Source: Acidovorax sp. (GTDB taxonomy: Bacteria; Pseudomonadota; Gammaproteobacteria; Burkholderiales; Burkholderiaceae_C). Taken from it: a stretch of 36,886 nucleotides of DNA. Location: contig JAUXZO010000163.1 of assembly GCA_030692685.1 (NCBI GenBank), positions 1 through 36,886 on the forward strand, written 5' to 3'. Positions 16,742-25,431 of the stretch are shown here, one piece after another. The notes beneath the pieces were generated by a model that did no database searches, was not told the origin of the DNA, and saw only the letters and a program-made list of their open reading frames with translations. The position numbers were made by a program, and so were the translations under genes. Position 1 is the first letter of the stretch, and each line of letters opens with the position of its first letter.

Positions 16742-17830
16742 GTGAAATCCCTAGAACTCACTGCCAAGCCGCTCCAGCACGAGCTCTCCGCGACACAAGC
16801 CGCTGCAGCCACACCCATTGCGTTTGTGCGGTCCATTGCATTGGCTTACGAACGCCGGGGCATGCGCCCCGACCGCGCCCTGGCCCAGGCACAGATTGCG
16901 CCTGAGGTGTTGCAAGACGAGCGGGCCCGCATCACCGCCTGGCAAATGGAGCAAATTTCGGATGCCGCCATGCAGGAGCTGGACGACGAAGCGCTGGGCT
17001 GGTTCAGCCGCCGCCTGCCCTGGGGCAGCTACGGCATGCTGGCGCGCGCCTCCATCAGTTCGCCCACGCTGAAGGTGGCGCTGGCCCGCTGGAGCCGGCA
17101 CCACGGGCTGCTGACCGACGATATTGCGCTGCGGCTGGCCACCCTGGGCGACACTGCCACGCTGTCCATCAGCGAATCACGCGACCTGGGGCCGCTGCGC
17201 GAGTTCTGCCTGGTGTCCATGCTGCGCAACGCGCTGGGCTTGTCGTGCTGGATGGTGGATTCGCGCATTCCCCTGTTGTCGGCGCAGTTTGCCTTCGCCG
17301 CGCCCGCGCATGCCGACGCGTATGGCGTGCTGTTTCGTGCGCCCGTCACCTTTGGCGCTGATCAAACGGCCATCACCTTTGACGCACGCTACCTTGCCCT
17401 GCCCCTGCGCCGCGAAGAAGCGGCCCTGCGCCAGATGCTGCAACACGCATTGCCGTTGACCGTGCTGCAGTACCGGCGCGACCGCCTGCTGGTGCAGCGG
17501 GTACGCCAACTGCTGGGCGCGCCCGTGGCGGGGCAACTGTCCCACGCGCTGCCCCAGCACAGCGCCGACTCTTTGGCCGCACTGCTGCATGTATCGCCGC
17601 GCACGCTGCACCGGCAGTTGAAGGAAGAAGGGGCCACGTTGCAGGGCCTGAAGGACGAGGTGCGCCGCACCCGCGCGGTAGAACTGCTACACCGCACCCA
17701 GCGGCCCATCAAACAAGTGGCAGAGGCGGCGGGTTTTGTGAATGAGAAGAGCTTTATCCGGGCGTTCCGGAGCTGGACGGGGCAATCCCCAGGCGAATTT
17801 AGACGGACGATTCAGCTACCCGCGCCATAA
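16742..17830 (+). CDS. AraC family transcriptional regulator (ligand domain + HTH), probable liu regulator
   Basis: A 362-residue regulator. Residues about 25-210 form the N-terminal ligand-sensing domain of the OruR/ArgR-like AraC subgroup (PF12625-like), with RSIALAYERRGMRPDRAL at its start. Residues about 275-355 contain two helix-turn-helix motifs: SLAALLHVSPRTLHRQLKEEG and IKQVAEAAGFVNEKSFIRAFRSWTG, ending in the usual SPGEFR. The start is the GTG at 16742; no other in-frame start preserves the N-terminal domain. It is divergent from the 14-gene liu-containing run, and its position makes it the likely activator of that operon, with an acyl-CoA or acid as possible effector (inference). 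Confidence 0.92.
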   Translation: MKSLELTAKPLQHELSATQAAAATPIAFVRSIALAYERRGMRPDRALAQAQIAPEVLQDERARITAWQMEQISDAAMQELDDEALGWFSRRLPWGSYGMLARASISSPTLKVALARWSRHHGLLTDDIALRLATLGDTATLSISESRDLGPLREFCLVSMLRNALGLSCWMVDSRIPLLSAQFAFAAPAHADAYGVLFRAPVTFGADQTAITFDARYLALPLRREEAALRQMLQHALPLTVLQYRRDRLLVQRVRQLLGAPVAGQLSHALPQHSADSLAALLHVSPRTLHRQLKEEGATLQGLKDEVRRTRAVELLHRTQRPIKQVAEAAGFVNEKSFIRAFRSWTGQSPGEFRRTIQLPAP

Positions 17831-17960
17831 AGCGAAACCCCATGGGTTCAGGATGGCGGCGGACAAGCAAGAAACAAGAGAAGTCCCCCCTTATTGCCGC
17901 TGCGCGCCGCCGGTAGCGGGACGGCAAGTGGTTGCGGCTAAAACACCCAGCGCTGTGCGC

Positions 17961-18209
17961 TCAGGACGTCTTGCCGCCCATGGTTCCCTGCAGTACCGCC
18001 ACCAGATGGTGCTTGGCCTCGGCCAGCTGCGCCTTGTCGGCGTCGTGCACCTTACGGAAAAACGCTGCGCACTCCGGCGAACCAGCGGCCTCCGCGTCCT
18101 TGATGTACTGGTCATAGGCGATGAGAGCCTGGGCCTTGTTCTGCATCAGGGTGATCCAGTCGTACGCCAGGTCGTTCAAGGGATGAGTATCGTTGTGAGT
18201 TTCTTGCAT
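17961..18209 (-). CDS. Small hypothetical protein, helical, 82 residues
   Basis: MQETHNDTHPLND followed by a largely helical acidic protein rich in Ala, Lys and Gln (LMQNKAQALIAYDQYIKDAEAAG, ECAAFFRKVHDADKAQLAEAKHHLVAVLQG). The start at 18209 is favoured by CGGAGG about 8-13 bases upstream; a competing ATG closer to that site opens a different, unconvincing frame. I do not recognise a named family. It resembles small stress-type proteins with a helical hairpin. It sits just upstream (in its own orientation, downstream) of the glycine-zipper protein gene, 77 bp away on the same strand, and may share its transcript. Confidence 0.75.
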   Translation of the reverse strand: MQETHNDTHPLNDLAYDWITLMQNKAQALIAYDQYIKDAEAAGSPECAAFFRKVHDADKAQLAEAKHHLVAVLQGTMGGKTS

Positions 18210-18286
18210 GGTCCATGCCTCCGGAAAAGGGTTTGAAGCAGTAGCAAGGGTGCGCACGAACGCACCCGTGCCAACGGGGCGGTGCC

Positions 18287-18808
18287 TCATCGGCCGTCGC
18301 GGTCCGAATCGCCAGGGATGGCGCGCTCGGCGGCATTGCTCACACGCTGCCACGCGTCGCGCGAGGCATGCCTGGCGTTTTCCCATTCCAGCGAAGAAGG
18401 ACCCCGGGCCGCTCCCCAGTCGCGGCTCAACTCGGGTTCGACGTCATCGAACGAGCGGCCCGGGTACTTGGAATACGAGTCCATACCAAACCGATAGGCT
18501 GGCTGGTAGTTGTCGTAGTGAGCGCCCGCAGTCGCGTAGGGGCGTGACGCATAGTTGTCTCTCCAGTAGCTGTCTTCTGCCACTGGGTCTACCTTGACAT
18601 TGCGGCCCATCACCGCGCCTGCGACTGCGCCGACTACAGCGCCTACTGCTGCACCGACAGGCCCGGTTACGCCGCCCGCCAGTGCACCGGCTGCAGCGCC
18701 ACCGGCGACGCCGCCCGCGGCCCCGCCAAGCACCGCACCCGCGCTCATCTTGGTTGCCGGCTCGGCGGTGGTGTTGATGGAGTTCATGCCATTGTTGCGA
18801 TCGCTCAT
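18287..18808 (-). CDS. Glycine-zipper domain protein of unknown function
   Basis: A 173-residue protein with three parts: a polar N-terminus (MSDRNNGMNSIN), a long Gly/Ala-rich stretch at about residues 20-70 with repeated AG-GGAAGG, ALAGGVTGPVGAAVGAVVG spacing (a glycine-zipper membrane-associating segment), and a soluble C-terminus rich in Tyr, Asp and Arg (DSYWRDNYASRPY, YRFGMDSYSKYPG, WENARHASRDAWQRV). AAAGGA lies 6 bases before the ATG at 18808. The C-terminal pattern resembles proteins annotated as stress-related hypotheticals with a YNxNxPxYRYG-like region. The role is unknown. Confidence 0.82.
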   Translation of the reverse strand: MSDRNNGMNSINTTAEPATKMSAGAVLGGAAGGVAGGAAAGALAGGVTGPVGAAVGAVVGAVAGAVMGRNVKVDPVAEDSYWRDNYASRPYATAGAHYDNYQPAYRFGMDSYSKYPGRSFDDVEPELSRDWGAARGPSSLEWENARHASRDAWQRVSNAAERAIPGDSDRDGR

Positions 18809-19058
18809 GGTGGTCCTTTCATGGTTGCCAGCCAGCGGCCTGGAAAGTTGAGGCCGCTGCACGAGGCGGGTTAAAGAGCCTTCACCTTATGCCGAAGGGA
18901 CCGAGGCGCGCAGCAGGCTATTTCGACCGTGGGTGCAGGCCAAGACCTACAGCTGCCGCCACGCCCGACAATGGCGGGTGAGCGCAGATCGCGCTGCACC
19001 GCCGCACCGCCGCATGGCCCCTACGCCATCGTTTGCAACCCACGCCCCGCCAGTCTCT

Positions 19059-19745
19059 ATGCTCCACCTCTACCACTGCGTTAGCGCCCGTTCTTTTCGC
19101 CCCCTGTGGATGCTGGAAGAGTTGCAATTGCCCTACATCCTGCACATGCTGCCGTTCCCGCCCCGGGCCAAGGCGCGCTGGTTTCTGGATGAGAACCCAC
19201 TGGGAACCGTGCCGCTGCTGGTGCAGGGCGAGGCGCCGCACCAGGTGCGCATGACCGAATCCGCGGCGATGTGCCAGTACCTGGCCGCTGCGCACCCCGA
19301 CGCGGGGCTGGACGTGCGACCGCCCGACCCGGCGTTTGGCGCCTACCTGAACTGGCTGCACATGAGCGATGCCACGCTGACGTTTCCGCAAACGCTGGTG
19401 CTGCGCTACAGCCGGTTCGAGACCGCAGAGCGCAAGCAGCCCCAGGTGGTGGAGGACTACAGCCGCTGGTTTCTGGCGCGGCTGCGGGCGGTAGAAACAG
19501 CGTTGACCCAGAGCCGCAGCGACTACCTGTGCGCAGGCCGGTTCACCGCTGCAGACGTGTCTGTGGGCTATGCACTGCTGCTGGCGGAGCACTTGGGCCT
19601 GTCACCCCAGTTTGGCGAGGCCACCCTGATGTACTGGCACCGGCTGCAGCAGCGCCCGGGGTACCAGAGGGCGATGGACGCGCAGATTGCCGCGGCCAAT
19701 GAGCAGGACGTGCCCACCACCCCCGCGCCCGACACGCGCCCCTGA
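19059..19745 (+). CDS. Glutathione S-transferase family protein
   Basis: A 228-residue cytosolic GST. MLHLYHCVSARSFRPLWMLEEL is the thioredoxin-fold N-terminus, NPLGTVPLLV (about 46-56) holds the cis-Pro, and MTESAAMCQYLA (about 67-78) the Glu-Ser glutathione-gamma-Glu contact. RFTAADVSVGYALLLAE is the C-terminal helical-domain N-capping motif. The start at 19059 is chosen because the family begins here; the open frame upstream has no similarity. It stands alone between divergent neighbours. The substrate is unknown. Confidence 0.9.
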   Translation: MLHLYHCVSARSFRPLWMLEELQLPYILHMLPFPPRAKARWFLDENPLGTVPLLVQGEAPHQVRMTESAAMCQYLAAAHPDAGLDVRPPDPAFGAYLNWLHMSDATLTFPQTLVLRYSRFETAERKQPQVVEDYSRWFLARLRAVETALTQSRSDYLCAGRFTAADVSVGYALLLAEHLGLSPQFGEATLMYWHRLQQRPGYQRAMDAQIAAANEQDVPTTPAPDTRP

Positions 19746-19768
19746 TCACCCCTGACCACCCCTGACTG
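19739..19768. repeat. Three tandem copies of a 10-bp unit (CCCCTGAYCA)
   Basis: CCCCTGATCA, CCCCTGACCA and CCCCTGACTG follow one another. The first unit contains the TGA stop codon of the GST gene (19743-19745). This is probably slippage at the gene end; two further in-frame or near-frame TGA triplets result. Confidence 0.6.
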
Positions 19769-19814
19769 CTCGCGTAACTGCCCCCGCCCCTCGGTTTCAA
19801 CCGGCCGAGCGGAC

Positions 19815-21260
19815 CTATTCCTTGGCCTGCAGCGGCTGCGAATGCCGCAGCAGCGACTGCACCAGCGCCCGGAACTGGGGCGAATGGCGTAGCACGCTGC
19901 CACCGGCTTCGATCAGGTCGGTCACCTCTTCCTCCGCAATAGAAAACGCCGTGGGCACCTGCAGCAGACGGCGGCGCGCAACGTCGTCTGGCGCATCACG
20001 CAGGTTGACGGGGATGACATGGATCTCGGCATCGGGCGCAAACGCATCCGTGCTGCCAGTGGATCCCTCTGCAAGCGCCAGCCGCCACTGGCGGGTGATG
20101 TCGCGCAGAAACTCCTGGGTTTCGCGCGTGGCGCGTGCGCCCGTGCCGAACAGCAGGGAGTCCACCACCTGCGCCATGTTGGGCACGGTGTCGTTCATGT
20201 CGATGTTGACCGAGGGGTCGCGCTCGGCGTTCACGGTGATCAGCACCAGCTTGCGGATGGTGGCGGGGGGAATACCCACCTCGCTGAAAGTCTGGCGCAG
20301 CCCACCGCCTGCGAGGGCGCGGTCCAGCAGGCGCTGCACGCCCAGGTTGTCGGCCAAGCCGCCGTCCACCAAATGGATGTACGGTTTGCGTGCAGAGTCC
20401 AGATAGCTCAGTTCGTGGGCGCGGTACAGCCGGGCCCGGTAGTCGCCCACGGCAGCCAGCGTGCTGGCAGCCGATGCTGCCTTGCGCTCGGGGCAATGGT
20501 GGGCATGGTTTTTGAGCGTCATGGGGCTCAGCAGCAGCGGTACGGCTGAAGACGCCGCCACGGCAAACGACAGCGGCACGGTGCGCAGGTCCGAGCAGAT
20601 CAGCGCGAACTGTTCCCAGGTAAATTCAAAGCCCGTGCCCAGCGACATGTCGGTGGCGGTGATGAAAAGCTGCGGGTGGCGCGGGCGCCGCTCCACGTCG
20701 CCAAACGTGAGACCGCCATACAACTCGTCCAGCCGCCGCGCAAGCAGGTGAGAGCGCCCAAGCCACGGCGATGTCAGGTCCGCCAGGTTGCCGGGCCGCA
20801 GGGCCTGCGTGATCAGACTGTTCTGAAAATTCTGGCGCAAAAAGTCTTGCTCAAAACGCGGCAACCCCTCAATGCCGTGCGCCGCAAAGTAGGCCGCCAC
20901 AATGCTGCCGCCCGACACACCGCTGACGACATCGGTGGCGTCCAGCAGCGTAGTGCTGCGGCCGTTCCACTGAAACCGCGTCTCCTGCATTTCGGTCAAC
21001 ACCCCAAACCCGAAAGCCGCCGCACGCGCGCCGCCGCCAGAGAGGGTGACGGCCACCAGAATGCTGGGGTCGCGGGTCGAGATGTGCTGGTACACCGCCT
21101 GTTCGGTGGCGGGCATGGGCTCGTTGATCCAGGGGCGCACCGATGAGCAGGCGGACAACAGCAGCACCGCAGCCGTCAGCACGACAGCCCGAGCCCACGA
21201 GGGCGCCATGCGTTCAGCGTTGGCGCGCGGCGCGGGGAACAACATCCACTTCAACGACAT
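19815..21260 (-). CDS. Patatin-like phospholipase, lipoprotein
   Basis: A 481-residue envelope-anchored lipase or acyl hydrolase. The start at 21260 is followed by a long basic N-region and the lipobox LLLSAC with Cys38. Patatin marks are complete: the oxyanion loop SGGGARAAAFGFG (74-86), the nucleophile elbow GVSGGS with Ser116, and the catalytic Asp299 in LVDGGLADNLG. The remainder extends to about residue 480, longer than a minimal patatin domain. It would hydrolyse membrane phospholipid or lipid esters from the outer or inner membrane face. It lies downstream of the HAD phosphatase gene, separated by 120 bp that includes a short tandem repeat. Confidence 0.92.
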   Translation of the reverse strand: MSLKWMLFPAPRANAERMAPSWARAVVLTAAVLLLSACSSVRPWINEPMPATEQAVYQHISTRDPSILVAVTLSGGGARAAAFGFGVLTEMQETRFQWNGRSTTLLDATDVVSGVSGGSIVAAYFAAHGIEGLPRFEQDFLRQNFQNSLITQALRPGNLADLTSPWLGRSHLLARRLDELYGGLTFGDVERRPRHPQLFITATDMSLGTGFEFTWEQFALICSDLRTVPLSFAVAASSAVPLLLSPMTLKNHAHHCPERKAASAASTLAAVGDYRARLYRAHELSYLDSARKPYIHLVDGGLADNLGVQRLLDRALAGGGLRQTFSEVGIPPATIRKLVLITVNAERDPSVNIDMNDTVPNMAQVVDSLLFGTGARATRETQEFLRDITRQWRLALAEGSTGSTDAFAPDAEIHVIPVNLRDAPDDVARRRLLQVPTAFSIAEEEVTDLIEAGGSVLRHSPQFRALVQSLLRHSQPLQAKE

Positions 21261-21343
21261 AACCACCACCCCTTTGAGTTGCGTATCAACGCTTTCAACG
21301 CTTTTGTACGGTCCCTGTAGGCAAGGACCAGAACCCCGCCAAC

Positions 21344-21388
21344 GTGACAACAGCGACCAAAGCGACCAGCGTGACCAAAGTCACCGCT
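21344..21388. repeat. Degenerate 9-bp tandem repeat, about five units
   Basis: Units are GTGACAACA, GCGACCAAA, GCGACCAGC, GTGACCAAA and GTCACCGCT. The run extends from the intergenic space into the last codons of the HAD gene, whose stop codon (21381-21383) lies within the final unit. It may be a site of slippage; no other role is apparent. Confidence 0.5.
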
Positions 21389-22043
21389 GCCAGCCGGCCA
21401 GCAGCGCGGGCAGCTCCGCCATGTCGCGAAACACCCACGCGGCCCCCGCCGCTCGCAGCGCCAACCCGGCGTCCAGCGGCGCGTAGGCAAACACGGTGGC
21501 GCCTGCCGCGACACCTGCGGTGATACCGGTCACGGTGTCTTCCACCACAGCGCACTGGCTGGGCGGCGTTTGCAGCGCGGCGGCGGCGGCCAGGTACACA
21601 TCGGGTGCGGGTTTGGTGGCGGGCATTTCGTGGCCGCTGAAAATGCGGCCCGCAAAGTACGGCGCCATGCCCACCTTGGTCAGCTGCATCTCGACCTTGA
21701 ACCGGTCTGCGCCCGAGGCGCACGCAATGCGCCCATCCAGCGCGGTGTGCAAGGCGTGCACCATGTCGTTGGCACCGGGCACAGCCACCAGCTCGGCGTC
21801 CAGCCGGGCGTTGCGGCGCGCATAAAAGAGGTTCATCCAGGCGTCGGTCAATGGGCGCCCCGTGTGGCGCTCGATCAGCGCCGCCTCGCTGCGCACCGTC
21901 TTGCCAACGAAGCGGGCCATGCATTCTCCGGCGCTCAGGGCCCAGCCCGCTTCCTCCAGCATGTCGCGCAGAACACCATTGGTGATGGGCTCGCTGTCCA
22001 CCAGCACGCCATCACAGTCAAACAAGATTGCTTCAAATTTCAT
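21381..22043 (-). CDS. HAD-superfamily hydrolase (phosphoglycolate phosphatase/beta-phosphoglucomutase-like)
   Basis: A 220-residue haloacid-dehalogenase-fold phosphatase. LFDCDGVLVDSEP (7-19) is motif I with both catalytic Asp residues and the DSEP cap contact. IACASGADR is the motif II Ser/Thr region, KPAPDVYLAAAAAL supplies the motif III Lys, and VVEDTVTGITAG is motif IV. The subfamily covers phosphoglycolate phosphatases and sugar-phosphate mutases or phosphatases; the substrate is not predictable. The start codon and the first few codons (MKFEA) are provided by palindromic repeat R3, and there is no Shine-Dalgarno before it. Confidence 0.92.
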   Translation of the reverse strand: MKFEAILFDCDGVLVDSEPITNGVLRDMLEEAGWALSAGECMARFVGKTVRSEAALIERHTGRPLTDAWMNLFYARRNARLDAELVAVPGANDMVHALHTALDGRIACASGADRFKVEMQLTKVGMAPYFAGRIFSGHEMPATKPAPDVYLAAAAALQTPPSQCAVVEDTVTGITAGVAAGATVFAYAPLDAGLALRAAGAAWVFRDMAELPALLAGWQR

Positions 22044-22095
22044 AGCTATCAGCGCTTACTGGATAAGCGCTAGAGGTCATTTTTATTAAAATTTA
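22029..22095 (-). repeat. AGCGCTT palindromic repeat, copy R3, spanning a stop and a start codon
   Basis: On the minus strand it runs TAAATTTTAATAAAAATGACC, then CTCTAGCGCTTATCCAGTAAG, CGCTGATAGCTATGAAATTT and GAAGCA. Its left end contains the TAA stop of the YchJ-like gene (22095-22093) and its right end the ATG of the HAD gene (22043). It fills the whole space between them. Confidence 0.8.
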
Positions 22096-22524
22096 TGGCG
22101 ACAGGTCGCCGTCTAGGTAAAACCATCGGCCGCCTTCACGCACAAAGCGACTTGTCTCGTGCAGCCGCACGGCCCGCCCGCCCACACGGTAGCGGGCCAC
22201 AAACTCCACCTCGGCCCGGTCGTCGCCTGTGGTTCGGTGGGCTCGCACTTCCAGCCCCAGCCACTTCGTGCCCGCTTCAAAGTCCAGCGCGGCAGGCCGG
22301 GTGCTGGCATGCCAGGTGGCCTGCAGATAGTCCGCCCGCTCGGCCACGAACGCGGTGTAGCGCGACCGCATCAGGCTTTCCGCATCCGCGTCGGGGGTGG
22401 TGTCCCCGTGCTCCACATAGCGGCCGCAGCAGTCGCCATAAACGCGCGCCACGGGCGGCTTGCCGGAGCGGCCCGCACTGGCTGCGCGGCCACAGGGGCA
22501 GGGTTGCTTGTCTTTCAGTTCCAT
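22093..22524 (-). CDS. YchJ family protein (SEC-C-like metal motif)
   Basis: A 143-residue protein. The N-terminus CPCGRAASAG...YGDCCGRY resembles the short Cys-rich SEC-C-type zinc motif of YchJ (UPF0225). ESLMRSRYTAFV, DYLQATWHASTRP and VEFVARYRVGGRAVRLHETSRFVREGGRWFYLDG follow the YchJ core (an NTF2-like fold). The function is unknown. The start is ATG 22524; a TTG two codons upstream is possible. Its stop lies in repeat R3, which leads directly into the HAD gene. Confidence 0.9.
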   Translation of the reverse strand: MELKDKQPCPCGRAASAGRSGKPPVARVYGDCCGRYVEHGDTTPDADAESLMRSRYTAFVAERADYLQATWHASTRPAALDFEAGTKWLGLEVRAHRTTGDDRAEVEFVARYRVGGRAVRLHETSRFVREGGRWFYLDGDLSP

Positions 22525-22554
22525 GGTCAACCTGTCAACGGGTGCCCCCGCCTA

Positions 22555-23259
22555 TCAACGGAGGGTTCCGAACACCTTCTTGAGAATGGCGCTGCCCGCG
22601 CCCGCCGGGTTCTGGCGGATGCGGCGTTCTTCTTCGCCAATCATGAAGTACAGGCCGTCCAGCGTTTTGCCGGTCACGTACTGCGCCAGATTGGCCTCTT
22701 CGGGTTTCAGTAGCCCAAAGCTGGCGGCCTTGCCTGCGAAGGCGTTGTACTTTTGCGTGAGGCCCACCTTCTCGGTCGCCTGGTTCACCACGGGCAAAAA
22801 GCGCTCGCCCAGTGGCGACCGGGTTCTTTCGGCAAAGAAGGTGGTGACCGAGGTGTTGCCGCCGGTCAGGATGTTCTTGGCGTCGGTCACTGTCATGGTC
22901 TGCACAGCTTTGACCAGCAGGTCCTTGCCCATGGGCACGGCGGCTTCGGCGGCGCGGTTGATGGAGGTGACCAGTTCATCAATGCGCCGCCCCTGCCCCA
23001 GCGACTTCATGACTTTGGCCGCGTCGTCCAGATAGCCGGGCAGGCCAATGCGCACTTGCGGATTGCCCAGAAACCCGTCCGGGCGGCCCAGCAGCGCCAC
23101 CGCTGCTTGCGCGCCCTGCTGCAGGGCGGCCTTGACGCCTCCGGACGCATCGGCGTTGGACAGATCGCCCAGCGACAGCGCGTGCGCGCGCTGGTGGGCC
23201 AACAGCAGCAGTGCGCCCAAGGCGCTGGCACTGGCGTGGTGAAACTGGCGACGCAGCAT
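22555..23259 (-). CDS. DUF4197 domain-containing protein with signal peptide
   Basis: A 234-residue protein. The start at 23259 gives an N-terminal export signal (MLRRQFHH, then SASALGALLLLAHQRAHA) and has AAGGAC upstream; the longer frame upstream lacks similarity. The mature part is the DUF4197 domain: SGGVKAALQQGAQAAV, DAAKVMKSLGQGRRIDELVTSINRAAEAAVP, TSVTTFFAERTRSPL and the C-terminal GLYFMIGEEERRIRQNP-AG...LKKVFG. It is a periplasmic helical protein of unknown role. Confidence 0.88.
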   Translation of the reverse strand: MLRRQFHHASASALGALLLLAHQRAHALSLGDLSNADASGGVKAALQQGAQAAVALLGRPDGFLGNPQVRIGLPGYLDDAAKVMKSLGQGRRIDELVTSINRAAEAAVPMGKDLLVKAVQTMTVTDAKNILTGGNTSVTTFFAERTRSPLGERFLPVVNQATEKVGLTQKYNAFAGKAASFGLLKPEEANLAQYVTGKTLDGLYFMIGEEERRIRQNPAGAGSAILKKVFGTLR

Positions 23260-23321
23260 ATGAAAGGGGTCCTTGTGGCGGTGGTGATCGGCGGGCACGC
23301 GAGGCGCGCTGCAGCCGAGGG

Positions 23322-23341
23322 GGCTTCGCCTAGCCGAAGCC
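23322..23341. terminator. Hairpin in the gap between the alpha/beta hydrolase and DUF4197 genes
   Basis: GGCTTCG (23322-23328) pairs with CGAAGCC (23335-23341) across a 6-base loop, 73 bases after the hydrolase stop in the direction of transcription. It has no T-run, so it may be a pause or a processing site rather than an intrinsic terminator. Confidence 0.3.
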
Positions 23342-23413
23342 AAGGCGCCCGCGTTGAAAACGCTGATTTTCGCCCACACCAGGCCCACCACGGACCTCGT
23401 GCTGGAACTGGCG

Positions 23414-24205
23414 CTACGGCAGCGCGCGCATAAACTCCAACAACGCGGCGTTGACGGGCTCGGGGTGCGTCAGGTTGCTGGCATGCCCGCCGCCAGGAAT
23501 CTCCACCATGCGGGCATGGGGCAAGGCGTCGGCCATGGCCTGGGCGCGCGACAGGTCGATGGCGTGGTCCAGCGTACCGTGCACCACCAGCGTCGGCACG
23601 GTGATGGCGCCCAGGCGGTCGCTGATGTCGTCGCGGCTGCCCAGGGTGGTGAAGCACTGCATCAGGTTGGGCACCGTGAACGTGCGCCACTTGGCCTGCC
23701 ACTGCGGCGTGCCGGGCCAGTCGTCGCCCAGGATGATGTGGGCCACCACGGCAGCGATCTCGTCGGTCAGCCCGCCCTCCAGCCAGGTCTTTATCAGCAC
23801 CTCATGGCCGGCCATCTTGGCGGGTTCTTCCTGCAGTGCCTGCGTGTCGATGAGTACCAGCGCACGTACGACCTCGGGGTGCGTCAGTGCGCAGCGCAGC
23901 GACAGGTAGCCGCCCTGCGACATGCCGGCCAGCACCGCCTGCTGCACGCCCAGGTGGCCCAACAGCGCGGCCAGGTCGTTAGCGGAATCGTAGTAGCTGA
24001 AGGGCTCGCACCGCGCCGGGTCGGCCGTCTGCCCGTGACCGCGCTCGTCCCAGGTGATGCAGCGCCACGTGCCGCGCAGGGCCTCGACCTGGGGCGCGAA
24101 CATCGCGCTGTCCATGAGCAGCCCGTGCGAAAAGATGATGGCCGGGCCGTTGCCGCCCGTGTCTTCGTAGTACAGCTTCTGTCCGTTGACGTGCGCAAAA
24201 GGCAT
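23414..24205 (-). CDS. Alpha/beta hydrolase (3-oxoadipate enol-lactonase-like fold)
   Basis: A 263-residue cytosolic hydrolase. The start at 24205 has AAGGAG 8 bases upstream and begins MPFAHVNGQKLYYEDTG, the usual first strands. IIFSHGLLMDS is the oxyanion segment, GMSQGGYLSLR (94-104) holds the nucleophile Ser96, HGTLDHAIDLS the likely Asp, and PGGGHASNLTHPE the His. This resembles the PcaD/RutD/haloperoxidase-like group of broad esterases and lactonases. It has no pathway neighbours, so the substrate is open. It is divergent from the DUF421 gene. Confidence 0.88.
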   Translation of the reverse strand: MPFAHVNGQKLYYEDTGGNGPAIIFSHGLLMDSAMFAPQVEALRGTWRCITWDERGHGQTADPARCEPFSYYDSANDLAALLGHLGVQQAVLAGMSQGGYLSLRCALTHPEVVRALVLIDTQALQEEPAKMAGHEVLIKTWLEGGLTDEIAAVVAHIILGDDWPGTPQWQAKWRTFTVPNLMQCFTTLGSRDDISDRLGAITVPTLVVHGTLDHAIDLSRAQAMADALPHARMVEIPGGGHASNLTHPEPVNAALLEFMRALP

Positions 24206-24447
24206 GGGAGGCTCCTTGGCTTTAATGAAAGCGGCCATCTTGCATTCCACGCGCCGCCGCGCGCAACCGGCGCGACCCGCAGCCGGGCGCCGCAAAGTCA
24301 CCTTGGCGTCAAGTCAGGCGTGTGCGCAGGATGCGAACCCTGGTTCACCCATGCAGTGACCGCGGCACGGTGATGTCATTGCCTGGGCCGCGCCGCCAGT
24401 GCGCTAGGTACCATCGTGCTCGCAGTCACTGCACAAGGAGTCAACCG

Positions 24448-24915
24448 ATGTGGACAACAAGCGTGCCGTGGTGGGAGTTCATCCTGCGCGGGGTAGTGGT
24501 TTATGTGTTTTTGCTGATTTTTCTGCGCCTGGCGGGCAAGCGCCAGACAGGACAATTTGCGCCGTTTGATCTGGTGCTGCTGCTGATCCTGTCCAACGCG
24601 GTGCAGAACTCCATGAACGCGGGCGACAACTCGTTGGTGGGCGGGCTCATTTCGGCGCTCACACTGATCGGCTGTCATGTGGCGCTGGCGCAGCTCACAT
24701 TCCGGTTTGGGCGGCTCGAAAAGCTGATTGACGGCACACCGCGGGTGCTGGTGCAAGACGGGCAGGTGAACGGTGCGTTGATGCGCAAAGAACTGCTGTC
24801 CACCGACGACCTGGAGGCCGCGCTGCGTGCGGGCGGCTGCCTGGATGTGCATGAGGTAGCGCGTGCCACCATTGAAACCAACGGGCAGATCACCGTGGTG
24901 CTGCGGCGCCGGTGA
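24448..24915 (+). CDS. DUF421 (YetF/YcaP-like) membrane protein
   Basis: A 155-residue protein with an AAGGAG site 7 bases before ATG 24448. Hydrophobic segments are FILRGVVVYVFLLIFLRLAG, FDLVLLLILSNAVQNSM and LVGGLISALTLIGCHVALAQL, giving a three-helix membrane part that includes the family signature GKRQTGQFAPFDLVLL. A cytosolic C-terminal domain (RLEKLIDGTPRVLVQDGQ, MRKELLSTDDLEAALRAGG) follows. This is the DUF421/DUF3290-associated YetF arrangement; the function is not established. It is followed by 93 bp and the DUF2237 gene. Confidence 0.9.
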   Translation: MWTTSVPWWEFILRGVVVYVFLLIFLRLAGKRQTGQFAPFDLVLLLILSNAVQNSMNAGDNSLVGGLISALTLIGCHVALAQLTFRFGRLEKLIDGTPRVLVQDGQVNGALMRKELLSTDDLEAALRAGGCLDVHEVARATIETNGQITVVLRRR

Positions 24916-25008
24916 AGCTGTGGCTTACTACACCGCAAAGACCGACCGCACCGATATCCACCCCGATCTCACCGCACCCATCAACCACACACAAGTGTTT
25001 ACCCACCC

Positions 25009-25377
25009 ATGACCGTATTGAATGTACTGGGCACCCTGCTGATGCCCTGCTCTTACGACCCGCTGACGGGCTACCTGCGCGATGGCTGCTGCAATACAGA
25101 CGAACACGACCACGGCACGCACGTGGTGTGCGCGCGGGTCACGCAGGCGTTTCTGGATTTTTCTCTGGCCCGCGGCAACGACCTGGTCACGCCCCGGCCC
25201 GAACACCGCTTTGCGGGCCTGCGCGCCAACAACCGCTGGTGCCTGTGCGCGCTGCGCTGGAAGGAGGCGTGGGAGGCGGGCGTGGCGCCCCCGGTCATCC
25301 TGGAATGCACCCACGCCCGGGCGCTGAACTTTGTGACGCTGGAGCAGTTGCAGGGCACGGAGATGCCGCACGGCTGA
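25009..25377 (+). CDS. DUF2237 family protein
   Basis: A 122-residue cytosolic protein. NVLGTLLMPCSYDPLTGYLRDGCC, GTHVVCARVTQAFLDFS, GNDLVTPRPEHRFAGL and NRWCLCALRWKEAWEAGVAPPVILECTHARAL follow the DUF2237 family almost end to end. The conserved Cys residues (PCSYDP, GCCNT, CLCALRW) suggest a redox or metal role, but no function is established. The start at 25009 begins at the family's first conserved residues. Confidence 0.9.
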   Translation: MTVLNVLGTLLMPCSYDPLTGYLRDGCCNTDEHDHGTHVVCARVTQAFLDFSLARGNDLVTPRPEHRFAGLRANNRWCLCALRWKEAWEAGVAPPVILECTHARALNFVTLEQLQGTEMPHG

Positions 25378-25431
25378 CTAGAAGCCAGCCCCGTCGCCCG
25401 CCCTCGCCAGCACACCGGTTTCGCGCACGCC

